DNA of 64,000 bases. Origin: Fragilaria crotonensis. Taxonomy: Eukaryota > Bacillariophyta > Fragilariophyceae > Fragilariales > Fragilariaceae. The first letter of the stretch is position 1, and each line of letters opens with the position of its first letter. Under the pieces are notes generated by a model, which saw nothing but the letters and a program-made list of their open reading frames with translations, was not told the DNA's origin and made no database searches. Shown here piece after piece: positions 43,085 through 54,300 of this stretch. The stretch covers positions 50,336-114,335 of the forward strand of contig JAKSYS010000117.1 of the NCBI GenBank assembly GCA_022925895.1, given 5' to 3'. Made by a program: the position numbers and the translations under genes.

Positions 43085-44383
43085 ATGAGCGAAAACTTGA
43101 ATACGAGCAGTGTTACTATCGGTAGCGAATCCATCAAGGTGAACAAAAGCAGCAACAACGCCATGCACAACCATGACGAAGAACCCGCATCGAAACGCAC
43201 CAAGACTGAGGACAACAACTACGACGAGACTGAGTCAACTCCCAAGTCTCGTGCGATTCGATTGGAACAAAATCGAAGGGCGGCTAAAGAATCGAGGCGT
43301 CGCAAGAAGATGATGATTGCAGGTATGTCATGTGTGTGTGTGCTCGTATTCCACTGCTTGTGATGCTGGATCTTGGTTGTGTGTCTCGTGTCTCGACGCA
43401 ATCTTGTGTAATTTGATGTCTCGGTTCACGCATCGTCAAGATGGGAAATGGCGAGTGTCGAGTACTCCTACTCCAGTACTGCTGTGTTCGTTTGAAATAT
43501 GAGTACTCCAGTATATATTTTTATATCTTCATGTAGGATGAATATGACCTCCTTCAAGTGTCCCTGGTCCCTGTGCGGAGGTACAGTACTGTCTTGCTAC
43601 TGTACTGGAATATGAAACTGGTACTAACATCTGGTGTCTACTGTTGCATTTCCTCCTTTCTGCATATTGCATACATTAAAATGGTGAACAGAGCTCCAGC
43701 GTTCCGTCATTTTCTTCTCTCGATCCAACGGTACGCTCAAGCAACAAAATGATGAACTATCTCGTCTCCTATTGCAAGCCCAAAGTCAAGTGGCTGCCAT
43801 GGAATCGGGCCAACAACCTCAAAATCAACCACAACAACAAGTATCAGCACCCGCCCTCAACATTGAGCCTTCATCCACTGTGACGCGTACTTCCTACACT
43901 GACTTGGAACAGCAAGCTCAAGCTCAGGCGGCTGCAACTCAAGCGATTTTTGAAAGGCAAGGATTTCCTCCTGCGGCTGCTCGTGCTGCCGCTCAGACTA
44001 TGAACGCAACGCCAGCCAAGCCCGACTCGCCAACGGCTGGTTCTACCATGAAGGCCATGGCTAGTTTCCAACAGGCGGCAGCGGCAGCCATGCAGGCTGC
44101 CATGGGAATGAACCCAGCAGCTTCCTATGCTGCGTCTCAGGCCTCATCATCGTCATCTTTAGCTCCTGTTGGAGGATCCACGTCCATGATGTCGTTCAAT
44201 GATACACTCCAACATTATGCCATGCAACGTCAAGAGGGAGCTGCGGCAGGGCCATTTGCCTTTTATCAGCCGTTCATGGCACCACTCTCTGTGGTGTGGC
44301 AGCAATTGCCTCCCGCGATACTGGCGCCTGCACCAGCGGCACAGCAGCAACAGCAAGCACAACCACAACAACACCAGCCGTAG
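43085..44383 (+). CDS. bZIP transcription factor
   Basis: Exon 1 is 43085-43322 and exon 2 is 43692-44383, giving 309 residues. The basic region RLEQNRRAAKESRRRKKMM (about residues 58-77) contains the N-x7-R core (NRRAAKESR). Splicing restores the leucine zipper directly after it: IAELQRSVIFFSRSNGTLK, then LSRLLLQAQSQV. The intron therefore interrupts the bZIP domain between basic region and zipper. The C-terminal half is rich in Gln, Ala and Ser (QQQQQAQPQQHQP at the end), typical of activation domains. The combination RSVIFFSR after the basic region is characteristic of stramenopile bZIPs as I recall them. The 369-base intron is long for this window and contains GTACTCC palindromes. Confidence 0.92.
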
Positions 44384-44567
44384 CCAGGTTGAGAATGCAA
44401 CAAAGCAATGTCATGTTTGAATGGGGGAGATATCACGATCTAATACTACCAATAGTGCATGCATATCTGAAGATCAATGTGTTTTCATTAAAGTTTGTTA
44501 CCATGTTAATATGCCCTTGTTTGACTTAGAAGTCATGTCCCTGGCAGAAAAGTCCCCATTTTCATAT

Positions 44568-45352
44568 TCATTCATCCTCCTGAATGTCTTCCGCCTTGGA
44601 TTCTTCTTCTTCCTCCTCTTCCTCGTCATCGTCTTCCTCCTTGACGTCTTCTTCTTCCTCACTATCTGCCTCCTCCATCATCATTGTCGTTTCCTCTGTC
44701 GTTGATACCTTTGTTTCTTTCGACTGCCAGTCGTACCACCACTACTGTTGTGAGTAGTGTTGGCTGTAGAAGCTGTTTTTGTGGTTGTTGTGGTATCGGC
44801 CTGGCGGCTGCCTTGGCATCTCGTTTCGTCTTTTCCGTGGCTCGGTATCGATCCAATAACAATGTCAATTGTGGAGTAAATTCATCAAAGTCAAGTTCCT
44901 TTCAATAATGATAAATGTCATTGTGATGGAGTTAGCGCCAAGATAGGGACAGATACAATATGTATAGAATGATACACGAAAGAACAACAACAACTCACTT
45001 TGACTGCTGCCAAAACATCGTTTGCTGTAATCGTTTGCCTCTTATTTTCTCTTGCAAAGTCATTGGCACATGCGGTCAAATAAATGACAAAAATACCACT
45101 GGCACGACAAAAGGCAGCACTGGCATCCTTTCCCACATTGGTCGAATTGGGTAAGGCTGTTTTCAGGATTCGTCGAACACACGCAAGAGGTGGTTCGAAT
45201 TCAATCGCTGCTGTCGTCGTCGATGTACCCGTCGCTGTCATCATGGCGGCGTTGTTGTGATTGCTGTTGGAGGATGTTCGGACTGTTTCGGGTGATGCAC
45301 CGCCGCCACCATTTCCTCGTCCGGGGGTGGTTGGTGATGAAGCAGATGTCAT
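44568..45352 (-). CDS. POLE3/Dpb4-like histone-fold protein (DNA polymerase epsilon or chromatin-remodeller subunit)
   Basis: Exon 1 is 45352-44999 and exon 2 starts at 44898; the intron has donor GTGAGTTG and acceptor TTGAAAG. The histone fold reads PPLACVRRILKTALPNSTNV, FCRASGIFVIYLTACANDFA and KRQTITANDVLAAVK, joined to ELDFDEFTPQLTLLLDRYRA. This matches POLE3/CHRAC17 more than NF-YB (ANDFA, DVLAAVKELDF). POLE3 pairs with POLE4 in DNA polymerase epsilon and with CHRAC15-type partners in ISWI complexes. Read literally the frame stops at 44662, but two single-base shifts near 44810 and 44750 would lead through a Thr/Ser linker into a strongly acidic tail ending at 44568 (AEDIQEDE), as expected for the family. 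The larger span is given. A GTG-rich, Thr/Asn-rich N-terminal extension of about 45 residues precedes the fold. Confidence 0.82.
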
Positions 45353-46190
45353 TTCTCTATTGCAAGTAGTTGTAGCAGGAGATGTATGTAATCGTCGATC
45401 GTTGAACTACTGAACTAATGGCAGCAGCAGCAGCAGCAGCAATGGTTGTTAACAGAACGTCGACCGAGGATGGAGGGAAACGTCACGAGGCGAGTGCTGT
45501 TCACATAGCAGAGTCGTCGTATCATATTGCGATTTTGGCGCACTTCTGTGTCACTCAGTATGATACTGTACAAAAGCACGACGAGCGAGCAATGATACTG
45601 TACTGTAGCGTAAATGGCATAGTGTTCTACCTGTAGAGGCATACGACATTGACGAAACGCATTGTCACTTGTCAAAGATCACAGGTATGATATGCTAGTA
45701 CGCGAGCGCGCCGACACTCCCATTCTGGCTGCGCAGAATCTGAGTATTCATTCACACGTTCCATGAAACGGTCGTATCAGCCAGACTGGTAGCAATCCAT
45801 CCTACTTTGGGAGTTGGGAGAACTCCGTACTGGCGTAGTGTACTGTGCACTGCTAGTAGGTCCCCCTAAACACCTCTACACCACGCAGGCCTCCGTCGTC
45901 CACATTCGTTCTCTGGTCATTTTGAACGACGAAGGCAAATTTTTTTGAACGAGGGACTTCTTTTCATCCGCATTCCATTTTGCATTGCAACTCTTCCTCT
46001 GAAGTCACCTTCCTCTCTGTCTCCGTGTGCGCCGTTGAACCCCTGCACACCTGCACACAACTCCACAAAAGACTTGTCTCGGTGACTTTCAAGACTCCGA
46101 AGCAGGAGGGAGTTGTACTCCTACCGGTAGTGCGTCGCAAGGCAAAGTGTTGACGACGCAGGACATAGAGCGGGACTCGGAATCTACAAA
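45353..46190. other. Divergent intergenic region
   Basis: Lies between the POLE3-like and Sec7 genes, which diverge. A (CAG)n/GCAGCAGCAG run at 45420-45440 sits close to the POLE3-like start. No other gene seen. Confidence 0.5.
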
Positions 46191-49100
46191 ATGACACAGT
46201 TATTGTCATTGCCATTGTCGTTTCCATTGGAGACGTCTCCTCCTATTTCTACTAATTATCCAACAAGCACAGAATGTGCACGGCATTTGTGTCAAGAAGC
46301 GAGGATTGTCCTGTGTTCCTTGCGTGGAGGACCACCAGCAGTCGCGCGAGGTGAATTGGCACATGATTTGTAAGACTTGCGAGTCCTGGTTCGAGCTCAT
46401 GTGGAATCTACCAGTACATGTGCCGGTGTATGGACTACTACCGGTGCAACGAATGGTGATGGCATCGATGCAACTCCCACTGCTGCGGATGCTCCTGATG
46501 AGACTGAACCAACTGCAGATGCGTCTATTGTTGATCCTTCTGCCGACCATGACGAGATTATTGAACCAACAGGTGCATCATCGCTTCCAATAACGGTTCC
46601 AGTTACAGTGGAAAGCGATGGAATTGAAAATTGCAATCAAAACGACAATGATAACAACGCTACCACTATGCCAGTTATGCAACAGCAATTTCCTCCTCCA
46701 CCATTGTCTGAAGTTCCGACCTCGTTTCCAACAACAGCACTGCCCATTCCGCTACAGTTATCGCCATTGGACCAAGTTGGACAATTCGCTCGTCCCTTTT
46801 TGGCTGTGGTCATGGATCCACGTGCAGCTGGACCCCACACATTGGCGGCATTACGAGCTTTGCATCGATTGCTCATACAGAATTCATTTCACGATCATTT
46901 TGCAGCAGACCGTCAAGCCATTTTAAGAGGAGTTTTGCTCTGCAAATTCGAACAGACGGATGCTGGTGCGGACGAAGCCGTAGAACTGGCCATTTGTGAT
47001 TTGTTGACCCTCTTGGTGCAACTTGATGCAACTACCTATCCGCCACTGCTTTTGCTGGACGCATTCTCTACAGTGTTCGCAACACGGAACACTCTCCTGC
47101 ATTCGCCAGCCTTGCTGCTGCACTTTGATAAACTCTTGGCGACGCTTTGTCAAGTCATTTTTTCAAGGAAAGATCTAGCGTCCAAGTTGGTCATGGAATT
47201 TCTCACCAGCATCCTCCTCAGTGACTATCAAAATCATCCAGCATCGCACGACACAACAAGAGTGTTGTGCTTGAAACTTGCACGATGCGCCCTCACTATC
47301 CCGTGGGAACCCAGCGAAGTCAACCTCGATAATGAATTACTCTGTGTGGTTCAAGATGATTTGTGCCTTGCGCTACTGATGATTGGTCAATCCATTTGGG
47401 CACAAGCGCCAGGCTACGTCGGCCTTGAAGTTCTCTGTGAAATCTGTGAGACAATTTCCGCTCTCTGGCATGTACCAGCCTTTCGTACTTTGTTTTGTGC
47501 CCAACTCGAAACCATCTTTACCGGATTCTACCAACGAGCATTGGTCTTGCTCCGCAAACGGCCCCATCCTACCGATTCGACACAATTCAACGAGAACCTC
47601 ATTTTCGACTCGGAATTGGAAGTCATTCTAGAATCCTTGGTTGATTTACTTTGCCTCGACGATGAATCTACGTTGGAAATCCTCTTCAGCACCTATGATT
47701 GCAATATCTCTCGTGTTGATGTTGCCGATCACTTGATTGTGGAGCTTACTCGTTGCTGTGGGGCTGTCGTGAGTGACGAAGGCATGGCCACCTTGGAATA
47801 CTGCGAAGTAGTCCACCCAAATCAGAGACCAGTCCCGCCGCATCTCAAGGAATTGTGCGCTGAAGCCATTTGGGATACCTCAAGACAATGTTTCGCACGT
47901 TTCCACCAGACACTGTCACAGCTGCCGAGGCCAAAGCTACTGGTACTTCTCCTGTAGTCGAAACGGATCCAGTCGTGACGGAGTCGTCGACTGCTCCTAT
48001 TCCCACGTCATTGATTGCTACGACCACTGGGTCAAAGTTGTCGCATCGGACCATCAAGTTGCGCAAGCGCCTATTCCGTAAGGCTGCCAAGCTCTTCAAC
48101 GAAGATTCCTCCAAGGGCATTGACTTTTTGGTCAAGAATGACTTGATGCAAGGGACAGCTGCCGATGTCGCATCCTTCCTACGCAATGGTCTTGTGTTGG
48201 GTTTGGACAAGGCATGTGTTGGTCAATACTTGGGAGAACTGGGCAAACCAGCATCTCCTGGCAAAAATCGTCCTTGTTGGGAGCGTGATTGGTTTCATAA
48301 GGAAGTGTTGGAGCAGTTCTGTTCCTTGTTTCGTTTTGAGAACCAACCTCTGATTGACGGCCTTCGAATGTTCTTAGCTTCTTTTCGACTACCAGGGGAA
48401 AGCCAGCAGATTGATCGCATCATCCAGTCATTCGCCGACAGTTGTGGTCGAAAGTGCGACGAAGCAGTGAAAATGAAGATTTTTAGTGAAGATCCTAAAC
48501 GAGCCAGCGACACTGCCTTCCTCCTGGCGTATAGTATCATCATGCTCAATACAGATCGACACAACAAAGTTATCCGAGAGGACAAGAAGATGAGCAAGGA
48601 CGCCTTTGTGAGAAACAATTCGGATTATGGGCGAGACATTACGGAAAAAGGGAAAGAACTCCCGAGAGAATTCTTGGAAAGCATTTACGACAGCATCAAT
48701 GAAGAAGAAATCCGTACTGAAGCTGAGGGAGCCGAAGGGAACATGACAGTGGAGCGATGGAAGGATGTCCTTCGTGGTTCCACTGTCTCATTGTCAACAA
48801 ATGACGCATCGACTGATCCAGTCGATCTCAAGGAGCTTGTCGTTGAATCTATATGGATGCCAGTGGTTTCTGCCATTGGAGCGTTTTGGGCCGTCATTCG
48901 TCCTCATCAACACTTCTTGGAGACGCATGAACTCATACATAGCGGCATGCTCAGCGCTCAAGGTGCTCGCCTAGGTATGGACATTGCTCTCGAACTCTTG
49001 GCAGGTGTTCGCAATGTCGGACGCATTGATATCTTTCAGCAAATCTACTGCTCCATTTGTTCCTTTACTGGATTGCTTGGAGAATACCAATGCGATGCCG

Positions 49101-51354
49101 TCGAGCGAACCTCAATCTTTGTGAATTCGGTTGAAGCTCAAAGTGCTGTGATTGTCTGCCTCCGTGTCGCACAAGATGCCTCGAACGATCTAGGCATTGA
49201 TGGATGGACTCGACTCTGGGCCATGGTCTTTGAATTGCGTGACCTCAAGATGCTGGGTGGAGGGAGCACGCCCCAAGGGAGGAACTTCTTGACTGAAAGT
49301 GATGCCGATCTCTTGAAACCCGAAAGTCGTCGTGAGTGGAAACTCAAGATGGTGAAAGGTGGATTTGACGACGGGTTGGATGCACCTTCTGAAGCACCGA
49401 GAGGTTTCTTGGGTGCATTTGGGAGGGCATTGTTCGGGAGTGTGGAGAAACCGCCAAGCCGATCAATTCCGGATGTTGACCGCCCAGAGAAAGTGTACTC
49501 GATTCATGGAAAAGACGAACTTATTTTGTGGGACGAATTTGCATCGAGCGATGACGAGGACGACGAATCAGTGAACATGTATGAGGTCGAATTTTCAGTG
49601 AAGGACAAGCCAGTACTAACTCGTTTCTCGAGTCCGGGCTCCTTATTTGAAAGCCAACTCATCCATGAAGATATTCTAATTCAGCACCGGACAGATATGC
49701 CAGTGACTGGCCTCGAACGGGTGGAAGACACCTGACCCTACCAACTATCGCCTCGCGCAAGAGTTAGAAAGCGTCTCTCCCGCGCTTGTGATTTCTCGGG
49801 ACTCATCACTGAAAGTCGCTTCATGGAACTTGGAGGTTGTCTTCCTCCTCAAGTCGTTGGTTCAGCTGATCTCCCTTGCAAGAAGTCATGCGAAAGTAGA
49901 AACGAAACAAGAAGAAGATGCGACGTTAATGAGTCCATTCGTAAACTTCGTTTTGAGTCCTGCGTCAGAAGCGTTAGCCGAGGTGCTTCTGTGTGAGATC
50001 GCAATCAAAACAAGGATCGCCTTGGAGCACTTTGGTCAAGCGTTCTAGAAGGACATTATTCGGAACGACTCCAGGCACTTCAGACGACGTATACAGATGA
50101 CGAGGAGCACCCCATCGCCTTTATTGAACCTGGAACGGAAAAGTGTGTAACTGGATTGTTGCGGCTCTGCGCCTGCGCTGCTCAGAAGGAGGACCTTGCA
50201 AACGAGGTGGTTGCATCATTGTCGCTACTCCCGATTGCAAAGACCCCTAGAAATCGAGGAGTTGGATTTGCACATTAGTGAAGGTGTATGGAGGATATGC
50301 AGCAGCGTTGATGGGCTGCTCGTCCTTGATGTCAATGTATGGCAACGGTTGCTGGCGTTGATTCAGTGGTGTGCTGCTCGAGCAGGAAAGCGGACTTCAT
50401 CCTCGGGATTATCTGATGATGATCCTGGTCTGCAAGCGTATCGATCGCTTCATCTCATCCTCAATGTTCCTGAACTCCGCGACCGCCTACCTCCGTCCCT
50501 GGCGGACGCTATCTCTTCGCTTGTTGCCCGAACAAGCTTTGTAGGATGCACCAAGTTGAGTCTTGCTAGTCTCGACCTCCTTCATATATACCAGTCACGT
50601 CTTGAACACATAATCTGTGAATCTGCGAAACTTTCTGACATTTTCAACGAAGAACTGGTTGGAAAGTGGACTCATGCGCTCGATGCCGTCGCTGAGGCAG
50701 CTTGGGGTAGTCGTGATTCTGTAAGTTTTTGTCCCACCCTGATTTGTATCGACCTTCATGCAGCTGACATTCTTGTGCATTGTAGATTGTAAGGTCGCAT
50801 GCCATGTCCATAATCACAGATGCTTTCCTTGACAAACAAGGAAGTGCGCTCCTCCGCGAGTTCTTCGTATTGCATTGCCTCGAGTCTGCTTTCAATTTGC
50901 GAGCAACGCATTGCAGTCCTCCTCGATAACGAGTCAGGACTGTACAGTGGTTCGGAGGACATAATGATTGAGTTTGAGCAATCCGTCAGTTTGATCTTCG
51001 CCGTTTCTCAACCACGCCAAGAATATAGTCCACTCTGGCGACGCTCAAGATCTGAACACGGTGTGGTCTGCACTTCTCCGCGCTATGGAGAGCCTGCTGC
51101 AGCTTGGTGAAGACGAAAGGTCACCCTCACATGGAGATGCCATGTCACCTGGGATGCTGCGATGGACCCTTAAAGAACTGGCATGCGAGCACCTTAGGAA
51201 CGTCATTATGATTCTTCATGCTCATGGTGTCTTGAAGGGCAACCCGTCATCGTCTGACGGCTTCAGTTTGGCGACTTGGGAAAGCATCGACCGAATGACG
51301 TTTTGCACTAACTTCGCCGCGGAGTGGAAGCAATTTACTAGCGCTGCCGAATAG
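46191..51354 (+). CDS. Large Sec7-domain ARF guanine-nucleotide exchange factor (GBF1/GNOM type), frame broken several times
   Basis: Activates ARF GTPases in Golgi and endosomal traffic. The Sec7 domain (about 48050-48700) shows FRLPGE with the catalytic glutamic finger, LLAYSIIMLNTDRHN and LPREFLESIYDSI. Upstream is a DCB/HUS-type helical region (about 46770-47860) with RPFLAVVMDPRAAGPHTL and LFCAQLETIFTGFYQRALV. Downstream HDS-type repeats run to GFSLATWESIDRMTF and the stop at 51354. One intron is seen at 50721-50785. Read literally there is an in-frame TAA at 46371-46373 and frame shifts near 47880, 49730, 50015, 50245, 50925 and 51045; those near 47880 (GATACCTCAAG) and 50015 (ATCAAAACAAGG) fit one missing base each. 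The start at 46191 is uncertain because of the early TAA. Total length of about 1,690 codons fits large ARF-GEFs. Likely one gene with sequence errors rather than several. Confidence 0.82.
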
Positions 51355-51498
51355 TGCGACCATTACTACTATCGTCTACAAACTTGCCTTTATTTGCAGT
51401 AGCTGCATGGTCCATTGCTCTACTAAATTGGGTGACGAAATAATCGAATGATAGGCAGTTATTGGTTCTCTCTATGTATGTGTACACTTGCTGCAGGT

Positions 51499-52719
51499 TT
51501 AGTCTCTGCTTCCAAGTACTTGGAAGAAAGAACCGAATTTGTCGCTCGATGCCTTTGTTACAAGGCCCCCAAGTTTGGTTACAATGTCAGTTGGAGATCG
51601 TCCGACGCGACCGGCATCCCGCTCTTTGGCCTCATTCATGTTGAATTTTGGATAAACAATTGGGAAGAACGGAGATTCGAGTTTGTCTCCGTCCACGAGG
51701 TTGTGACGTCCCAAGTCCGAGAGCACTCCGCCGCTCCCTCGCTTGTCGTGGTATCTGGAGCCAGCCTTGGCAACAGTTCCACCGAGAACTCTGCGATATG
51801 ATGTCCATATCCCATCGGCAGGACCGTCTACTTTGTGAATCGTCCTAGGGTGCCAGATGAGCATGTCACCAGGCATGGTCCGGAACTCGAGTTTCTGGTT
51901 CCTGTACTCTTCAAGTCCACCTTGCTCAATGTCGACAAAAACTGCGTGTTCGTTGACAGCCGTATTTCGATGCGAGCCTTTCAGGTAGACAGGTGCTCCA
52001 TACTCCTTGGGAGTTTCGTCCATAGTGATCCAGAATCGAATACCCTCATCCCAAGTAATCGGTCCGTTCTGGTTGTCTTGATGCCACTTGAATCCCTTGT
52101 TTGGGTTGACCATGAGTAGATCAGTGGAGACACGGATCTCATCCGTTCTACCACATTGAGCAAGGACATGTCCCATGGCCGAGTGGTAGTAAAAGTTTGC
52201 AAATGCTCGGTTGGTTTGCCATACGTTCCGTTGGATGTAGTCGTACAGACGGGATGCAGTTCCTGCAAAGGCCCAGAAGTGAGGCTCTTGTACTTGATAG
52301 GCAGTTGCGTTCCGAAGGTAGTCGACCCATTCTTGGTCAAACACTCCCTTGATGTGAACCACGCCGTCTTCTTCTAGGGTTCGGATTTGTTCCTCCGAAA
52401 TGACAAACTGTTCAGGCGCAGTCACGTCCTTGACGATTCCGTGAGGAAGAGCAAGACCAGGATCCTGCAACCCAAAGTTGTACTGCCACAGAGGAGGCTC
52501 CTTGAGAATTTTCTCTCTCTTGATGGGTTCTGAGGCAACAGGGTTGTTGCTGCTGACGGGCGTCGTGGCCATGGCAGGAGCCTCCACTTCGGCCACCGAC
52601 TGGCTCTGCTTCAGCATAAACGGACTCGTCGTGCGCGACGCCACCGTCTGGAGTGGTGAAAAGGACTCCGACTCTGCGGCAAGAAGTGACACTGCTAGGA
52701 GAAGAGTGTAGAACTTCAT
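51499..52719 (-). CDS. Plastid-targeted phytanoyl-CoA dioxygenase (PhyH)-like Fe(II)/2-oxoglutarate oxygenase
   Basis: Single exon, 406 residues. Signal peptide MKFYTLLLAVSLLAAESES is followed by FSPLQ, an ASAFAP-type cleavage site, then a Ser/Thr-rich transit-like stretch, so targeting to the complex plastid is predicted. The oxygenase core has the iron ligands His213 and Asp215 in KWHQDNQNG, and His295 in PRTIHKVDG, with Arg309/310 in TSYRR as likely 2-oxoglutarate binder. The family hydroxylates acyl chains and many other small molecules; substrate here is unknown. The gene converges with the Sec7 gene, 144 bases apart. Confidence 0.88.
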   Translation of the reverse strand: MKFYTLLLAVSLLAAESESFSPLQTVASRTTSPFMLKQSQSVAEVEAPAMATTPVSSNNPVASEPIKREKILKEPPLWQYNFGLQDPGLALPHGIVKDVTAPEQFVISEEQIRTLEEDGVVHIKGVFDQEWVDYLRNATAYQVQEPHFWAFAGTASRLYDYIQRNVWQTNRAFANFYYHSAMGHVLAQCGRTDEIRVSTDLLMVNPNKGFKWHQDNQNGPITWDEGIRFWITMDETPKEYGAPVYLKGSHRNTAVNEHAVFVDIEQGGLEEYRNQKLEFRTMPGDMLIWHPRTIHKVDGPADGIWTSYRRVLGGTVAKAGSRYHDKRGSGGVLSDLGRHNLVDGDKLESPFFPIVYPKFNMNEAKERDAGRVGRSPTDIVTKLGGLVTKASSDKFGSFFQVLGSRD

Positions 52720-53584
52720 CTTGTTGTTGTGTTATTTGCTTATTGTCCAAGTGACAGATAAGAGGAATGAAGGATCTATTGCGGGTAGATTTCTCTGTCA
52801 CAGAATGAAGCCAACGTTTTGCGTCCCGATTGCCAGATTCAACCTGTGGGGGGTTGGAGAGAATGAGATGAGGTGTCCCGTGTCCACGTGTGTCTACCGG
52901 TACATCATCCCTGGTACTCAGTACATCAGCACACACTAATGAGAACCTGGAGGTTCATCATTGCATCAATGGAAACATTCATCTACAGTAGGTTCATACC
53001 AAGGACTCCCGTAGAAGTTGAAGTTGAGGATACATTATATCCCCTACGACGTACTGACGGAAAGGACCTGTTTACAATGATATCGTTGGTTCGTAGTACG
53101 CATGTATTGGGGACTGTACCGACAATAGGGTTCCAACTCAACGCATTTTTTCCACGTGTTCAGACAATAAGTATCTTGATCAATTCATGTCTAAATTAGC
53201 TGCAGTATAGAATAGAGCGACACGTAGTTGACTGTCAGAGGTCAAGTCATGACGTCATGACGAATCATTTTACTGCTGGATGCACTTTTTGTACATAAAT
53301 ATCCAGTGTGTCCGTCGACGAGACGGCCATCACTTGCGGCGTACTACGTACTGTAGTACATCAAGAAACGGAGATGATTTGGTGCGTTTTTCAATTTGTA
53401 TGATGACGATGTTGGTTTCCCGCATACACAACGACCTTATGTATGCATATAGTAATTAGGAAAACATATACATAATACGGTACTCGTACATATGAATGAA
53501 TAATCCAAATTCCGGCGATGGGATGGAGCAGTCAAGATTGCCACGCTATGTGGTTGCTCATGGCGATGGGTCGTTGATTTCAAA
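52720..53584. other. Intergenic, no gene seen
   Basis: Presumed promoter of the dioxygenase on the minus strand. A TGACGTCATGACG palindrome lies at 53248-53265, resembling a cAMP-response/bZIP site, but with no gene immediately downstream. No coding signal. Confidence 0.45.
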
Positions 53585-54300
53585 TCAATCTCCGCTCCTG
53601 CTGCCTTTGCGCGACTTCTTGTTTCGCCTGTACTGTGAGTGCTTTCGAATACTGGACTCTATCCACCCTGTAAAGTGAGCCACCTTCGTGAAACCACCCG
53701 GATACCCATGCGTCATACACCTTTCATCGGCAGTGCCTATGGATTCAGTCAAAAGGGAGTTATAGGAGATGACGCCCACTTGCACATCCTTGTCTGCGTG
53801 AGCGGATCCACCGTCTGAAAGATGCAACAAGGGACCACCACCGTCGCCCCATCAGTGCCCACGGAGCTCGCTACCCACTAACCCCTAATGATCCTCGATG
53901 ATTGCTGGGGGATAACTGGCATCATAGCAGTCGTCGAAAGGAACTGTGTCCACAGTCACCTCCATAAGCTTGTCGGCACGTGTATCTGGGTCTGTATCTT
54001 CGTTGGTTACACCAAATCCAAGTTCGGTATAAGAGTGACCTGTCTTTGGAATGGACGACTTCCTGTTGAGCTTCACCAATGGCACTCCAGTAACAGGTTC
54101 ATCAAGAAAGAGGAGGGCAATGTCGTTGTTCAACGGATCGTCCTTGTAATCAGGGTGTTGTATCCAGCGTAGTACATTGCGCTCGTACTCGTATTCTGAT
54201 TTCTTAGTCGACGTTGCGTTTACCCGAGCTTTGATTGAGAGAAGGAGATCATCGCCATAGTCATCAAGGTACAGAAGGAGATCATCGCCATAGTCATCAA
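53585..54300 (-). pseudogene. Trypsin-like (S1A) serine protease remnant
   Basis: One minus-strand frame reads ERNVLRWIQHPDYKDDPLNN, then NNDIALLFLDEPVTGVPL with the S1A catalytic Asp, then VKLNRKSSIPKTGHSYTELG and a substrate-pocket region. Two in-frame stops (near 53883 and 53850) interrupt it. The motif usually read as GDSGGPL is GDGGGPL, so the nucleophilic Ser is lost, and the segment before it, normally holding a disulfide, is missing. The tail continues with GYPGGFTKVAHFTGWIESSI. The N-terminal part with the catalytic His is absent; at the upstream end there is a 33-base tandem duplication. Clearly decayed. Confidence 0.8.
54241..54300. repeat. Short tandem duplication
   Basis: A 27-base unit starting GAAGGAGATCATCGCCATAG occurs twice with a 33-base period (54241 and 54274), inside the protease remnant. 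Confidence 0.85.

Noticed and set aside
53245-53268. TGACGTCATGACG palindrome considered as a functional bZIP/CRE site
   Set aside because: No gene start within a convincing distance; a single match is not enough evidence to call a regulatory site.
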